Of a stretch of DNA of 64,000 bases, positions 43,554 through 55,410 are shown piece after piece. Both the position numbers and the translations under genes were made by a program. Each line of letters begins with the position of its first letter. Position 1 is the stretch's first letter. Location: assembly GCA_023935145.1 (NCBI GenBank), contig CM043699.1, forward strand, positions 60,900,638-60,964,637, written 5' to 3'. The notes under the pieces were generated by a model. That model was not told the origin of the DNA. It searched no databases and saw only the letters and a list, made by a program, of their open reading frames with translations. The DNA comes from Bretschneidera sinensis (taxonomy: Eukaryota; Streptophyta; Magnoliopsida; Brassicales; Akaniaceae).

Positions 43554-44986
43554 TCGGGATAAGAAAGGTTCAGAAAATGTGGTAGCGGACCATTTGTCTA
43601 GATTGATTGTGGAATTCACTGAGGCCACCACTCCCATTTCTGAGACCTTTCCTGATGAGCAATTGATGCACATTGCTCACAGTCTCGCACCATGGTTTGC
43701 TGACATAGTGAACTATCTTGTCACCGGACACATGCCCTTGCATTGGGGGAGGCAAGATAAATCAAAATTTTTGGCCATGGTAAAACACTTTTTTCTGGGA
43801 CAATCCTTACCTTTTCAAGTATTGTCCTGATCAGATCATTAGACGGTGTATTCCTGAGCATGACCAATCTAATGTCATCGCCTTTTGTCATGATCATGCA
43901 TGTGGAGGCCATTTTAGTGCTAAAAAGACTGCTGCGAAGATTTTGCAGTGTGGATTTTATTGGCCTACCTTGTTCCGGGACTCTCACACCTACTGTGTAT
44001 CTTGTGAGCGTTGCCAAAAGCTAGGGAGTCTTTCTAGGAGAAATATGATGCCCCTCAACCCTATTCTGATTGTTGAGATTTTTGATGTGTGGGGCATTTA
44101 TTTCATGGGACCGTTCCCAAACTCCTTTGGCTACTTATACATTCTAGTTGCTGTGGACTATCTGTCCAAGTGGGTGGAGGCCGTTGCGTGCAAGACCAAT
44201 GACCACAGAGTTGTGGTTCAGTTCTTGAAAGACACTATTTTTGCTCGTTTTGGTACGCCTCGAGCAATCATAAGTGATGGAGGTAAGCACTTTTGTAATA
44301 AGATCTTTGAGCAGTTGATGAAGAAGTATTTCATCACGCACAAAGTTGCCACCCCGTATCACCCACAGACGAGTGGTCAAGTGGAAATTTCAAATCGCGA
44401 GATCAAACAAATTTTGGAAAAGACTGTGAACCCTAATAGAAAGGATTGGTCTCTACGATTGACTGATGCACTGTGGGCATATCGGACAGCCTTTAAGACG
44501 CTAATTAGCATGTCTCCCTATCGCATTGTGTATGGAAAGGCATGTCACCTTCCGGTTGAATTAGAGCATCGTGCATATTGGGCTATCAAGCAACTGAATT
44601 TCAATCTTTCCAAGGCTGGCTCATAACGGAAGCTCCAACTCAATGAATTGGAGGAGCTGCGGAATGATGCATATGAGTGTGCCCGATCATACAAAGCACA
44701 AATGAAGAAGACTCATGACCAAAACATTTTGAGACGAGCTTTTGAGCCGGGTCAGAAAGTTCTTATTTACAATTCGCGCCTGCATCTTTTTCCAGGCAAG
44801 CTCAAATCCCGATGGTCAGGCCCATTCATTATTCGATCAGTTTTTCCTCATGGGGCCATCAAGATTGAGGATCCTAAGAATGGTAATACTTTCAAGGTAA
44901 ATGGACAGAGGCTAAAACCATTCTTAGAGTTGAGGAGTTCGGACATTGAGACGATACTGTTGGAGGATCCTAGTTACTCAGATTGA
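43554..44986 (+). pseudogene. Athila-M RNase H end and integrase, nearly open but catalytically damaged
   Basis: Integrase would insert the cDNA into the genome. The RNase H tail VADHLSRL is at 43585-43608. The zinc-finger residues are visible (HDHACGGHF and CVSCERCQK, 43889-44025). In the DDE core the first Asp position, WGIDFMGPF in relatives, reads WGIYFMGPF (44090-44116), so the catalytic Asp is Tyr. The second Asp (IISDGG, 44267-44284) and the Glu ([10 protein letters not shown], 44373-44402) remain. The C-terminal domain ends [13 protein letters not shown] at 44986. Frame is lost near 43795-43805, and a TAA at 44624-44626 separates the C-terminal domain. Confidence 0.9.
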
Positions 44987-46275
44987 GTGTAGTATTCTAG
45001 GGAGAGTCTGGCTAAAGACTTTAAACTTAGCACTCATGGGAGGCACCCCACAGCTTATCTTTTCTGTTTATTTATTATTTCGCATTTTTATGATTAATGT
45101 TTGTTTCCAGTATTTTTTGTTTTCCAGTTTTTATTTTTCAGGGACAATGCGTACTTCAATTCAAGTTTGGGGGTATGCTATGAGCTATACCAGTCCAGCT
45201 AGTTCTCCATATCTCAGGTCAGCTCGTTCCATATTAGTCACACATTGGGGTCAATGTGTAATTTAAGTTTGGGGGTATGGGAGACACATCACACACTTTG
45301 TCCTAATTTGTTGTCTTTTCGTTGTAGAGATAAATGCATGCTCATGTTATCGTGAAATTTTGGTTGATCTAAACAATTTCTGTGATGTGATGTCATTGGT
45401 GAGCTTAACATTTTGAACACATGATCTGGTGATAAATTTTAAAATTTAATCACTTACCTTAGGCATTTGATAATTCACATGTTTGACATAATCTAACACG
45501 AGCACATTAGCACAAATTATGTGAGGTATGACATGTGATTTTAATGTGTATTTTTTCTTATCTTAACTGAAACTGGATGACTTGTTGGATGAACTCTTGG
45601 GCATAGAAAAGCATAAAAAAAATTATTATCATAAATAAACTTTCCGCTGAGTAACTGGACCTCTTGCCTCAGTAAGCAGTGAGTGTTCACGTCAAAAGGT
45701 GGAATTTTGCTTGGTAGTATTAAGGCCGGTTTAATTTCGTAGCCTTTTTGACTCGAGTTAGTAAGTCCTTAGGGGTGTCTTTACACCTAATGCCCTAAAA
45801 CCATCTGGTTTGGGAGTCATTGACTCAACACTCGCTACATGGGTCAATTAGAAAGCTTAAAGGAACTAGACATAGCCGTGCCTTATAAAAATAAAAATAA
45901 AAATAAATAAAAAACTATGCTTTTTTCATTCATTTTGATGGGAAATTCGGTGAATCTTGAGACATGGAGACCTTACACATTGGAGTCACTTGGAAGCTTC
46001 ATTTCTATATGCTAATTCACTTTACACAATGTCAGATTTGTGATGCCTTAACCTGCCTTCTGTAAGTAATTAGATTTTAACTTTTCTATTCATCGCAAAG
46101 ATGGGTTTATCTTTTTAAGCTTGCCCATGAATGAATATCATGGTGATGTGTGCTCCTTAAATTTTTGGATACCATGAGTGATGAACTTATCTTTATGTTC
46201 TTTGTTTTTCATTTAGGTTTTTTTTTATTATTTTGTTTTGCTAAGGGACTAGCAAATTGTAAGTTTGGGGGTATT
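44987..46275 (+). other. Athila-M 3' untranslated region
   Basis: No gene. Conserved Athila blocks in order: GGGAGGCACCCCACAGC (45037-45053), PPT-like AAGTTTGGGGGTATGC (45163-45178) and AAGTTTGGGGGTATGG (45266-45281), a single 90-bp unit (45635-45715), CTTAGGGGTGTCTTTACACC (45769-45788), and the polypurine tract 46261-46275. Confidence 0.82.
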
Positions 46276-47667
46276 TGATGAGTGCCAAATATTGCATATT
46301 TTGGCCCTTTAATTTACATTTGTTAGCTTAGGAATTTGTTACTTTGAGTTGTTTTCGTTGTTTTACAGGTTTACAAGCTTGGAAAGAAGTTTCACTAAAT
46401 TGCCAGAATTGCTCGTGCAGATCAGCCATTTTTGAGGATTAAACTGTATTGATTTAGGAAGAACCAGAAGATGATCCATATATGCTTGGAAAGATCCAGA
46501 TGTCTATTTTCTGGAGAATTTTACGGATCAATAAAATGAATTTTCTAGAGAAAGTTATGGCAGTTTTAGTAGACAAAGGTCAGGCTGTGCATGATTTCAG
46601 CGTGACAGATCAGCCATTTTTGAGGATTTAACTGTATTGATTCAGGAAGAACCATGAGATGAGCCATATATTCTTGGAAAGATCCCGATGTCTATTTTCT
46701 GAAGAATTTTACGGATCAATAAAATGATTTTTCTAGAGAAAGTTATGGCAGTTTTAGTAGACAAAGGTCAAAGAGCAAAAACTGGAATCTGCAGTATCCC
46801 ACATCGGATTTGAAGCATATTGCACTTGTGATATTTCCCTATATAAGCCCTTCTTCACTTCATCTTTAATGTACAATTCCTGATCCACTTTGGTGTTTAC
46901 CGGTGGACGTCCGCTAGCATTCTGGTGGATCTCGAAGGCTTTGTCACCACGAGGGAAAGCGCTGCCCGTCAGCGAGTGGAATTTCTCCCATGCAAAGTTA
47001 TTTATTTATTTTTTTACATTTAGTTGTTTTAGTTTAAATGTTTAGCACTTTTATTATGAATTGTAGTTTCATAGTTATGAGTGGCTAGACTCTTCAGCTA
47101 AGGTTGAAGATGAAGCCCCGCCGTTGTTTGGAGTAGTAGTTCAGATTTGCTTGTACAAATCTGACAATTTTTAGTATAAATTTTCTGTCAATTATTTGAG
47201 TTAATCTTATAATTGATTGAATTTAAATTTTCTGTTGGATATTCCTTGTGCTTCATCTGATGGATACATTGAATGCTTTTCGATTAAATTGGATTTCCTT
47301 TGTGATTTGTTGAGAGCGGATACATTGGATGCTTTTGGTTTAGTTGGGATATTCTTTGTTTTTTGTCTTATAGTTTGATTCATGGAATGTTTTGATAGGC
47401 TATATTTTTAGAACATATATACTTAACTTCGGTGGGTGGATTTGGAAACCTTAATGTTTTAATTATTAGTTTTTAAAAATCAATTTAGTTTAATTTTAAT
47501 TTCTTTTGCAAATTATCATCTGAAATTCGGAACTAGGTTAAGATAGAGTTAGTTTAGATTGAAAATATACTTTCACAACGCAATTCCTTGTGGATTCGAC
47601 CTCGCACTTGCACAACACTATACTGCAAATGACTCGTGCGCTTGCGAGTAATTTAAAACTCACAACA
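46276..47667 (+). repeat. Athila-M 3' LTR (1392 bp)
   Basis: Starts TGATGAGTGCCAAATATTG and ends AACTCACAACA. Same family as Athila-N and the solo LTR but with an internal duplication: the segment around GAGGATTxAACTGTATTGATT (46432-46560) recurs at 46600-46770. It largely lacks the CGATCG cluster of its relatives. Confidence 0.92.
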
Positions 47668-47760
47668 TGGAACTTGTGTAAAAATTGGAGGGGTTGGTAA
47701 CAAGGTAATTAAAATTTCAAGGGAAGGCTAGTGGATTCATTTCTAACTCCTAGAGCTAGT

Positions 47761-47764
<4 letters not shown>

Positions 47765-47797
<33 letters not shown>
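47765..47797. repeat. GA microsatellite
   Basis: About 16 uninterrupted AG units inside the Tekay-like LTR. No other function inferred. Confidence 0.95.
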
Positions 47798-47799
<2 letters not shown>

Positions 47800-50069
47800 A
47801 ACTTCCAACACCTTCCATTCGGCCCATCCCTCTCATTTCTAGCCTCTTTCAACACTTTCCTTTGTTCCTTCTTTTCTTGAACTTTTTGGTAAAAGCTTGG
47901 AGGAGAAAAATTAAAGTAAGGTTTTACTTCTCTCATTATTCTTGTTCTTGCAATTTAATTTTATTGATTTTAAGTTCAAAGTTATTGGATTTAAGCTTTT
48001 GAAGAAGTTTGAGAAAAACCTAAGTTTTTGGTTTCAAGTTTGTGTGGTGTGCTAGGTTTATTGAATTAAAGCTTTTAACTTAAGCTTTTTGCTATGGGTA
48101 TTGTGGATTTTCATTTAAAACTTTAGGAAAACCTTGTGTTTCAAAATATTTGAGAGTTTATTGAGGATTCAAGGTGATTTTTAAGGGAAAAGTTGATTTT
48201 CTCGGAAAATATTTGCTGAAAACAGGTAACCAGTCGACTGGTGGCTTCTCCTAGTTTATTGGGGACTGTGTCAAGGGTGCTAGTCGACTGGTATAAGGTA
48301 CCCAATTGACTAGTAAACTAGGCAATAGCTTTTGGACCAACTTCCAATCAACTGGAACCTTAAGGCAATTTACTGGGTCAGCTTCCTTTTTCAAAAATGA
48401 AAAAGTTTTCTTACTTTTTGGATTTGTAACTCCTAAAACATCTCAATGTAATTATAGGTTAGAAACTTGGATATAATGGTCTTAAGAACCTTCGTTTCGT
48501 TTTGGTTTTTAATCTTCAAAGAACACCTATACCAAAGAGGAGTGAACATAGTGACTTAGGACATAATTTTTCTTTCTTTATTTTCCTTCTTAACTCGGAT
48601 AAACGTTATGAATATGTTCATCTTGTTTTGATGTGTTAAGAAATATTTCAATAGGTGTAATTGAAGATCATAGTAAGGGCAAATAAGTGATACAAGACTA
48701 AGACTTGGTTTTCTAGGTGAGTTACACCTTACTTTTAGTAAGTGTATGAATTATATGATAGAAACGAAAGCTTAAGAATATGTTCGATTGTACAAATCAT
48801 AAATCATAAAGTTATAAGGAAGGTAGTTATATCAGGTTTTGGTATGGAAATAATAAGATTATTGTTATGATCATTTCTTATATATTTGAGACATGAGTTT
48901 GGAAACGAGTTGATGCAGTTGTGTTGGGAATTATGATGTGTATGAATACAATGAATTCTTGTTTGCACATTTGTTGCTTGATGAATGCATTGTTACACTA
49001 TATATATGGTTAGCGTATTATAAAAGGGGGAGTGGTGAGATTACGGTAGGTTCATTCCTATAAGCGGTGTAAGGGCACCGAAATAACCTTGGATGTGTAG
49101 GACCCCACCTAAAAGAAGGTGTATGGCGATCTAAAGATATTTACTTGAGAAATGATTGTGATGATTTGATGTACTGATACGTGGGGAGACGTCCCTGTTA
49201 TTATGTGATTAGCCCAATGAGGGGCGTGATGATAATATGAATATATGCATGACTATGCATCTCATTACATTTGCATTTGCATTGAATACCATTGATAATG
49301 GATGATGTGATGGAATTGGCCTGTAAAGGGCATGTGTTGAGATTGGCCCATGAAAGGCATGTAATGTGAATGACTCGGTGAAGAGTATTAAAATATCAAT
49401 TTGTTGTGAATTGAAACTATCGGGATGGATTTAGATCATTAATGGCCTATTTTATGTTATGTGTGGATTATATGAACCATAACTTATGTGATAAATTAAA
49501 AATATTAGTGTTATTGAAATGATTGTTTCCTTTGAAATAGGAAATGAGGAAAGTAAATTGAAAGTATAAATAAAAGCCTTATAACACTTATACTTATAAA
49601 AATAAATTTATATGATAAGATTTGGAAATAAGAAATTTAAACCTCGATACGATTACTCATTGAGCTTTTTAGCTTATCCCTCCCTTATTTTCTAACTTTT
49701 CAGGTTAGCACTAGAAACTTGTGGTCAAAGTTGAAAGGAGTCCCCATCCACAACATCCTCATCTCTTCGGTCTTTGAGAGTCTAAGCTTTAATTATAGTC
49801 TAGTAATTGTAGAAGTGTTAAAGTTAGATGTAAGTGAAGAAATTTTCTTTTTTTTACTAGTGTCTTCTGCAAAACTTTAAGAATTGGTTTGTTGTATTGA
49901 AAAGTTTTATATATGTAAAGATATATGTTTGTATAGATATTGCTATGACTGGAAATGAATGTTGTTTGATTTGTAAATCCTTGTATGGTTCTATCTTGAG
50001 TCAAGGTGCTTAATACTGAAAAGTAATAGAGTTGCTTCGAGTAGAGCCCACTCGAAATGGGTCATTACA

Positions 50070-50261
50070 TACGTGATGCATGTTCAATTAATAATGAGAC
50101 TAAAGACTAATTAAACTCCCTCGCGAAAGTAATTGTTATTAAATTGTAACGAAGAGATAATATGAATGTATTATGACGGCTTTTCACCATTGTATGGATA
50201 TACACGATCTAATGTTCTAAGTAAATTTTACTGCAAACATGTGGGACTTACATTATGGGAG
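50070..50261 (+). other. copia #2 leader, right part
   Basis: Continues the leader after the Tekay-like LTR: GAGACTAAAGACTAATTAAA and CGCGAAAGTAATTGTTATTA (about 50096-50140) are typical of the same copia leaders. Ends where the Tat #4 LTR begins. Confidence 0.55.
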
Positions 50262-50778
50262 TGACGTAGGGGAAAACTCCTTAACCAGTAACATTTTGAC
50301 ACATGGCATCCTCCAAGGGAAATAAGGTAATTTCATAAACAAGTCAGAGCAACCTATTAGGCAGTTACACACGGTAAAAGGTAAAATGGTAATCTCACAC
50401 CAAAACCCTAAACCTACAAGGACACTCCAGCCTATAGAAATCCTAGTCCTATTAGAACATTCCAGCTTATGGGAACCCTAATTCTACTATGACACTCAAC
50501 ATTAATCACTTTCCTAATTGGACTCTGCTCCATGACTTTATATAAAGGGGACTCTCATTGTCATAGGTACACATAATTTTCACAATTCAGAATCCGCTAG
50601 CTCTCTTGCTCTCAATATTCTATAGCCCTCATAATTACTAACTTAGGCATCGGAGAGTCCTCCCGGAGGTATAACCCCTCCGGCCCTTCGAAGACTTCTT
50701 AAGGTTTCTTCTGTCTTTGTGTGCGCAGGTACCCCCATCGCATCCATTCATTTGCCTAGCGGATTTTTCGCATCAACA
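50262..50778 (+). repeat. Tat #4 5' LTR (about 517 bp)
   Basis: Starts near TGACGTAGGGGAAAACTCC and ends GCATCAACA. Contains TATATAAAGGGG (about 50540) and, near the end, GGCATCGGAGAGTCCTCCCG, a block characteristic of short-LTR Tat elements. The 3' partner is outside the window, so the start is an estimate. Confidence 0.65.
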
Positions 50779-50780
50779 TA

Positions 50781-50800
50781 TTGGTGCTATCTATGTGAAC
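50781..50800 (+). other. primer-site remnant of Tat #4
   Basis: TTGGTGCTATCTATGTGAAC corresponds to the TTGGCGCCGTCTGTGGGAAC found after LTRs of this Tat group, with several transitions. Confidence 0.6.
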
Positions 50801-50825
50801 GAAAAAAAGAACTCATCTATTCTAA

Positions 50826-50982
50826 ATGCCACCAAAAAATACATCTAGAAATTTCGTGGCCATAGCCACCACAACAATTACCGCAGCAACCACAACCACT
50901 ATAGCAAACACCACCACCTCTCCTGCCTTAACTAGTCATGACCTATGCACTGGTACTAAAATCCTAGCTATCTATGACCATG
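50826..50982 (+). pseudogene. Tat #4 gag N-terminus
   Basis: ATG at 50826 opens a Thr/Ala-rich N-terminus (IATTTITAATTTTIANTTTS). The frame runs into the insertion at 50988. It presumably continued at 62100. Confidence 0.55.
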
Positions 50983-50987
50983 CTACA

Positions 50988-51297
50988 TAATGGAGGTGAA
51001 TTAAGGTTAAAGGGGATTCTATACAGTGTTTAGGGAAATTCTGGATAGAATGTGAATGAGGGTGGGATTTTGTTTCGAGCACAAGACAAGCTCCTAAAAG
51101 AGTTCTCTTATTTTTTTTTTGATTTTTCTATAAATGAGTGTACAATGCCTTATTCAGGCTACAAAAGATGAGTGCAAGAGTAACCAACTAATATTCTAAT
51201 TAATTAACAAACTACTAATAACTATTAACCAACTACTAACTGCTCTCTAATCCCTTTATTCTATTATAAGCTATCTATTACAAATTTGTTCATATTA
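50988..51297 (-). repeat. 3' LTR of the small non-autonomous element (310 bp)
   Basis: Aligns with 61830-62094 over GGATAGAATG, GAGTTCTCTTATTT, AAATGAGTGTACAATGC and AGCTATCTATTAC. Terminal bases mutated to TA at both ends. A purine-rich stretch on the minus strand (51298-51325) may be the polypurine tract. Confidence 0.75.
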
Positions 51298-51524
51298 TTG
51301 CTCCAGCCTTCCAAACAAAACCTTGTCCTTAAGGTTTAAGTGATGCCTTCTATCCAATAATCAATTTAATCATGAACCCAAAATGAATCCAAATATCCAA
51401 AGGTACCATTAACAAACCACATGTGTTCCATCTTAGCATTCTTGAAATATTCAAGAATTCTTGACAGCACCATCCTTTGCAAAGCATTCGTGCTGCCATC
51501 AGCAAGGACAATAATTTTGGCTAG
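51298..51524 (-). pseudogene. unrecognised ORF of the small element, C-terminal part
   Basis: Minus-strand frame that, if Athila-D and its duplication are removed, continues directly from the frame at 61337-61829. It contains LAKIIVLADGSTNALQRMVL and LEYFKNAKMEHMW and ends at a TAA near 51352. No family recognised. Only one stop occurs earlier in the joined frame (about 61622), so it may once have been coding. It could be a captured host-gene piece or a remnant of an element protein. Confidence 0.45.
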
Positions 51525-51529
51525 CAAGT

Positions 51530-52800
51530 TGATGAGAGTCATAAAATGCCTCTCAGCAGTGGTTAATTGTTAGCATTTTAGGATTGATCTCGGTCTTTAT
51601 TGTGCTTTTATATGTTAATAACTCTAAAGTAATATTATTGGACCACTGACTTATTTCAGTGTAGTTTACAGGTACTTTAAGTTTAAAAGAGAAAAAGAAG
51701 TGATCGTTGCTTAAAAGACCAAGATCCCATGCTTCTGGAATGACAAGATGGACTGCTGCCTGAATTGCGATCGAGTGCACAAGCAATGCGATCGAGCGCA
51801 CATCCCACATCGAGCAAGGTACTTTGCAGCGCATATGCGATCGAGTGCACAAGCTGCAATCGAGCGCATATGCGATCGATCACACTCGGGCTGCGATCGA
51901 GCGCACCCGGACAGTATCCCACATTGGCTAGATAACACATAGCATTCCGGGAGTTTGCCTATATAAAGACCCACTCTGCTCAGCTGAAATAATCAAATCA
52001 ATCGGGGATGAATCCAGAGGGCCTTTAGGAGCAATCCATAGGGCCTTTAGGAGGAACCCGAATTTTAAAGTTTGAAGGTCGGGAGAGATGATCGTCGGGA
52101 GGCCGGAGGCAACTCGAGGACGCATGAGCCCTATGGCCGGCTAGTCTCCAAGCAAGGCGAAGGGATGAATCCCTAGGTGTAGTTGTTCTTATTTTTATTT
52201 TATTTGATTCGGGTTGTAGTTGGAATTATTTTCGTTAAATATTGTTATTCTTTAATTTAATTAGTAGATTTATTATAACTCCGGTGGTTGCATGCTTCTT
52301 TTCCATATAAGTTCAGTCAGGCTTTTCTTATGTGTACCTGTTTGGGTGTGATTGAGTCTGGTAGATCTCTTTTATAGATTTGTCCATTGCTACGGTATCG
52401 TCATTTAGATATATTGTCGTCTTTTGATAATTTATAAGTTAGGTCATGTGTGCTTGAAAGTAAAGAAGATTTCATAACAATTACATTAGGATTTATAAAT
52501 GCACTTTAATTGAATATTTTTCGATTGCCTGTTTGGGATGTGAAACTTGCAATCGAGATAAAAACAATTGAATCAAGTTAGGATTAGAGCAACAAACCTA
52601 GGGAGGATTTCTGTAACCTTGTCATTTTTATTTTAAACTTATTTACACAATTACCCTTTTTCTCAAACAACTCAGATTCTTTTAATCTTTTATCGTTTGT
52701 GTTGAGGTTTACACCTTCTGTTGTACTTAACTTGTTTCCCTGTGGAATCGACACCCCAAAACTATACTACAATAACCGCGTTATGTTTTGGGCGTAATCA
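51530..52800 (+). repeat. Athila-D 5' LTR (1271 bp)
   Basis: Starts TGATGAGAGTCATAAAATGC and ends GGCGTAATCA. U3 has a CGATCGAGCGCA cluster (51768-51910) ahead of a TATA box at 51960. Near its end is CCCTGTGGAATCGACACCCC, related to the other Athila LTR ends. Confidence 0.95.
51960..51967 (+). promoter_or_regulatory. TATA box of Athila-D 5' LTR
   Basis: TATATAAA in TTTGCCTATATAAAGACCC, about 50 bases past the CGATCG cluster; same in the 3' LTR near 60492. Confidence 0.62.
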
Positions 52801-52805
52801 AATTT

Positions 52806-52823
52806 TGGTGCCGTTGCCGGGGA
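52806..52823 (+). other. primer binding site of Athila-D (tRNA-Asp)
   Basis: TGGTGCCGTTGCCGGGGA matches the tRNA-Asp complement with one C-to-T change, five bases after the LTR. Confidence 0.9.
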
Positions 52824-53005
52824 AGCGCGCTTAAGTACAAAGAAGTTTGTCAACTTTTGCCATGATGGTAGAGTTGTAAATAGTTTTTCTTTTCAGTAGC
52901 TGTAAAGGCGGTAACTTTGTTCCTTCTTTTAGCCCACTGCATTAATTTATTTTATTTTATTTTATTCTCTCTTTTTATAGGATTTCTAGTATTTTGTGAA
53001 CTTGC

Positions 53006-54350
53006 ATGCCCAGATATCGGGACACTTTGGGTAGATTTGCTTGTAGGCCTGTGTTAGAGTCAGAAGGCAACTTTTTAAACCCTTTGTTTGATAATCCATC
53101 TAGTCCTGAGGAAATGAGTGAACACGAGGATCAACCTAATAGGACTCTTCAGGATTACCTCCACCCCACACGCACAACCACACCATCTTGCATCCTATTT
53201 CCAGCCAACATTCCCCAACTAGATCTTAGGACAGGGATGATACAGTTACTCCCTACATTTTATGGCATAGAAAATGAAAACCTGTATGTGCACATTAGGG
53301 AGTTTGAGGAAGTAGTCGCAACTTTCCATGATCAAGGCGCAACTGCTGATATTGTGCGACTTAAGTTCTTTCCTTTTGCTTTGAAGGAAAAAGCTAAGAG
53401 TTGGCTATACTCACTTAGACCATCATCTATTGGGTCATGGATTGAAATGACTCGAGCCTTCTTTAACAAGTACTTCCCTCAACATAAGACTAATGCGTTG
53501 AAAAGACAAATCTCCACCTTTGCACAAAAGGAAAATGAGACTTTGTACCAGTCTTGGGAGAAGTTTAAAGAGCTGTTAAGTATGTGCCCGCACCATGGGT
53601 ATGAAAATTGGTGTTTAGTAAGCTATTTCTATGAGGGTCTTACCTATAGAGAATGTCAATTTGTAGAGATGATGTGCAATGGGGGATTTCTGCAAAAAGA
53701 CCCCGATGAGGCTATGGAATACCTCAATGAGCTTGCTGAGAAAGCTCATACATGGACTGGTCCTAGTGCTACTGAAAGCACGAATAGGTCACGACCTGTA
53801 GGAAACCCTAGTGGAGGAGGAATATCCATCTTAGGGAAGAGGACAGCCTGAAAGCTAAAGTCGAAATGCTCACTAAAGAGTTTGATGCATTTAAAACTAA
53901 GGGCTCAAAGCAAACACATGTGGCTAATCATACCGAGTCTTTAGAGCCGTGTTTTGTGTGTGGCGGGGTAGATCATCTCGCCAAAGCGTGTCCTATATTT
54001 TTTGATATGAGAGGGGCGTATGAGGAACAATGTAATGCCTTAGGCATGTACAAGAAGCCTCTTGCACCTTTCTCTAACACTTATAACCCGGGGTGGCGAA
54101 ATCACCCCAACTTCAGCTAGAAATCTGAAAACCAGCATATACAGCCCCCTAGATCATCCCCTGCACCTTATCATGCACCATCATCCTCTAGGAACTCCTT
54201 AGAAGACACCTTACAGGCCTTTATAGAGGCACAAGGTAAGACAAACCAAAGGTTTGAGGCATTATTTACACAGGTGATGGAAGAGAATAGAGAAACTAGG
54301 AGCTAAGTGTCTAAGTTAATAAGCTCCTCAAGTGTGACTGAGCGAGGTAA
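53006..54350 (+). pseudogene. Athila-D gag, one frameshift and two stops
   Basis: The ATG at 53006 opens a 281-codon frame with RTLQDYLHPTRTTTPSCI (53141-53194), IQLLPTFYGIENENLYVHIR (53239-53298), LKFFPFALKEKAKSWLYSL (53362-53418) and FFNKYFPQHKT, the Athila capsid. It leaves frame after about 53810 and resumes in the frame of 53866-54120 with a zinc knuckle CFVCGGVDHLAKAC (53950-53991) and NPGWRNHPNFS (54087-54117). A TAG at 54118-54120 stands where relatives have Trp (TGG to TAG), and TAA at 54304-54306 interrupts a coiled-coil stretch. Length and order match complete Athila gag. Confidence 0.92.
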
Positions 54351-55410
54351 GTTCCCTTCCCAAGCTCAGTCCATACCTCAGGGCCAACATATGGCACAAG
54401 AAAATCTAAAAGATGTAAATGCCATTGTGACCCGAAGTGGTAAGTCACTACACATCCCACCAACGAATGTATCCGAGGATGTGGAAAAGGGTCAAACTAG
54501 TAGTGATACTGAACTGACCAAAGACCCTGAAGTGACCCAAAGTCCTGTTAAGGCACCATACCCTCAAGCCTTAAGGTCAAACAAGAAAAATATGGACTTA
54601 AACAATGAAATCTTAGAGAACTTAAGGCAAGTGAAACTTAATCTTCCCCTTCTGCATGTGATTAAACAAATTCCTACCTATGCAAAAGTTCTCAAAGATT
54701 TATGCACAATTAAGAGGAGACACCATGTCAAGAAAACTGCATTCCTAACTGAGCAAGTTAGTGCTTTAATTGAGGAAAGAATTCCCCCAAAATACAAGGA
54801 TCCAGGCTGTCCTACCATTACTTGCAGCATTGGAAATCATGAGGTTGGACAAGCCTTACTAGATCTTGGAGCTAGTGTGAACCTAATGCCATTTTCCATT
54901 TATGTACAGCTAGGTTTAGGGGAAATTAAACCAACCGGTGTAGTGTTACAGTTGGCTGACCGTTCAGTCAAAGTACCCCGGGGTGTGGTAGAGGATGTGT
55001 TGATTCAGATTGATAAATTTTACTATCCTGTTGATTTCTTAATCCTTGATACAACTTCTGCTATTGACATTAACTCGAAAATTCCTTTGATTTTGGGTAG
55101 ACCTTTCCTTGCTACTGCAAATGCTCTGATTAATTGCAAGAATGGACTCATGAAGCTATCTTTTGGAAATATGACCCTAGAAGTGAACATTTTCAATGTT
55201 GCAAAACAGCCCGAAGATGAGGATGAAAACCACCAGCTATATATGCTCGAGTCACTCATTGATGAGGGAGTTTCCATGGCTCATGATTTTGTTCCTCTTA
55301 AGAATTTTCTTGTTAATTCTGAGATTGATTTATTTGATGATAAAACTAATGTAATGGATGTTTGTGCTGTTTTTGACAAATCTCAGGATTATGACACCCG
55401 CCCATGGTAA
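54307..55410 (+). pseudogene. Athila-D aspartic protease segment of pol
   Basis: Same frame as the gag tail. Contains KFPSQAQSIPQGQ (54351-54389), VTRSGK, NLPLLHVIKQIPTYAKVLKD (54643-54702), and the protease active site ALLDLGASVNLMPF (54853-54894) with LADRSVKVPRG and IPLILGRPFLATANALI (55081-55131). All expected protease motifs are intact. It ends at a TAA at 55408-55410 just before the RT linker. Confidence 0.92.

Larger units (their letters stand above)
43328..47667 (+). mobile_element. Athila-M: Athila element with internal deletion (4340 bp)
   Basis: Flanked by perfect TGGAA duplications (43323-43327 and 47668-47672). The 5' LTR survives only as 43328-43553, fused to the end of RNase H; integrase, 3' UTR, polypurine tract and 3' LTR (46276-47667) follow. 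The deletion removed most of the 5' LTR, primer site, gag, protease and RT after insertion. Confidence 0.93.
42875..50069 (+). mobile_element. Tekay/Del-like solo LTR (about 2.85 kb), split by Athila-M
   Basis: Starts TGTAACGCCCCTTGATT and ends GGGTCATTACA, the ends usual for Tekay/Del chromovirus LTRs. Parts are 42875-43327 and 47668-50069. There is no internal region, so it is a solo LTR. Flanking pentamers (CTTAT / TACGT) do not match, so excision or drift has altered the site. It holds a GA microsatellite and GTCGAC palindromes. No gene inside. Confidence 0.75.

Noticed and set aside
49789..50004. Minus-strand ORF in the Tekay-like LTR
   Set aside because: A/T-rich chance frame inside an LTR, no family match.
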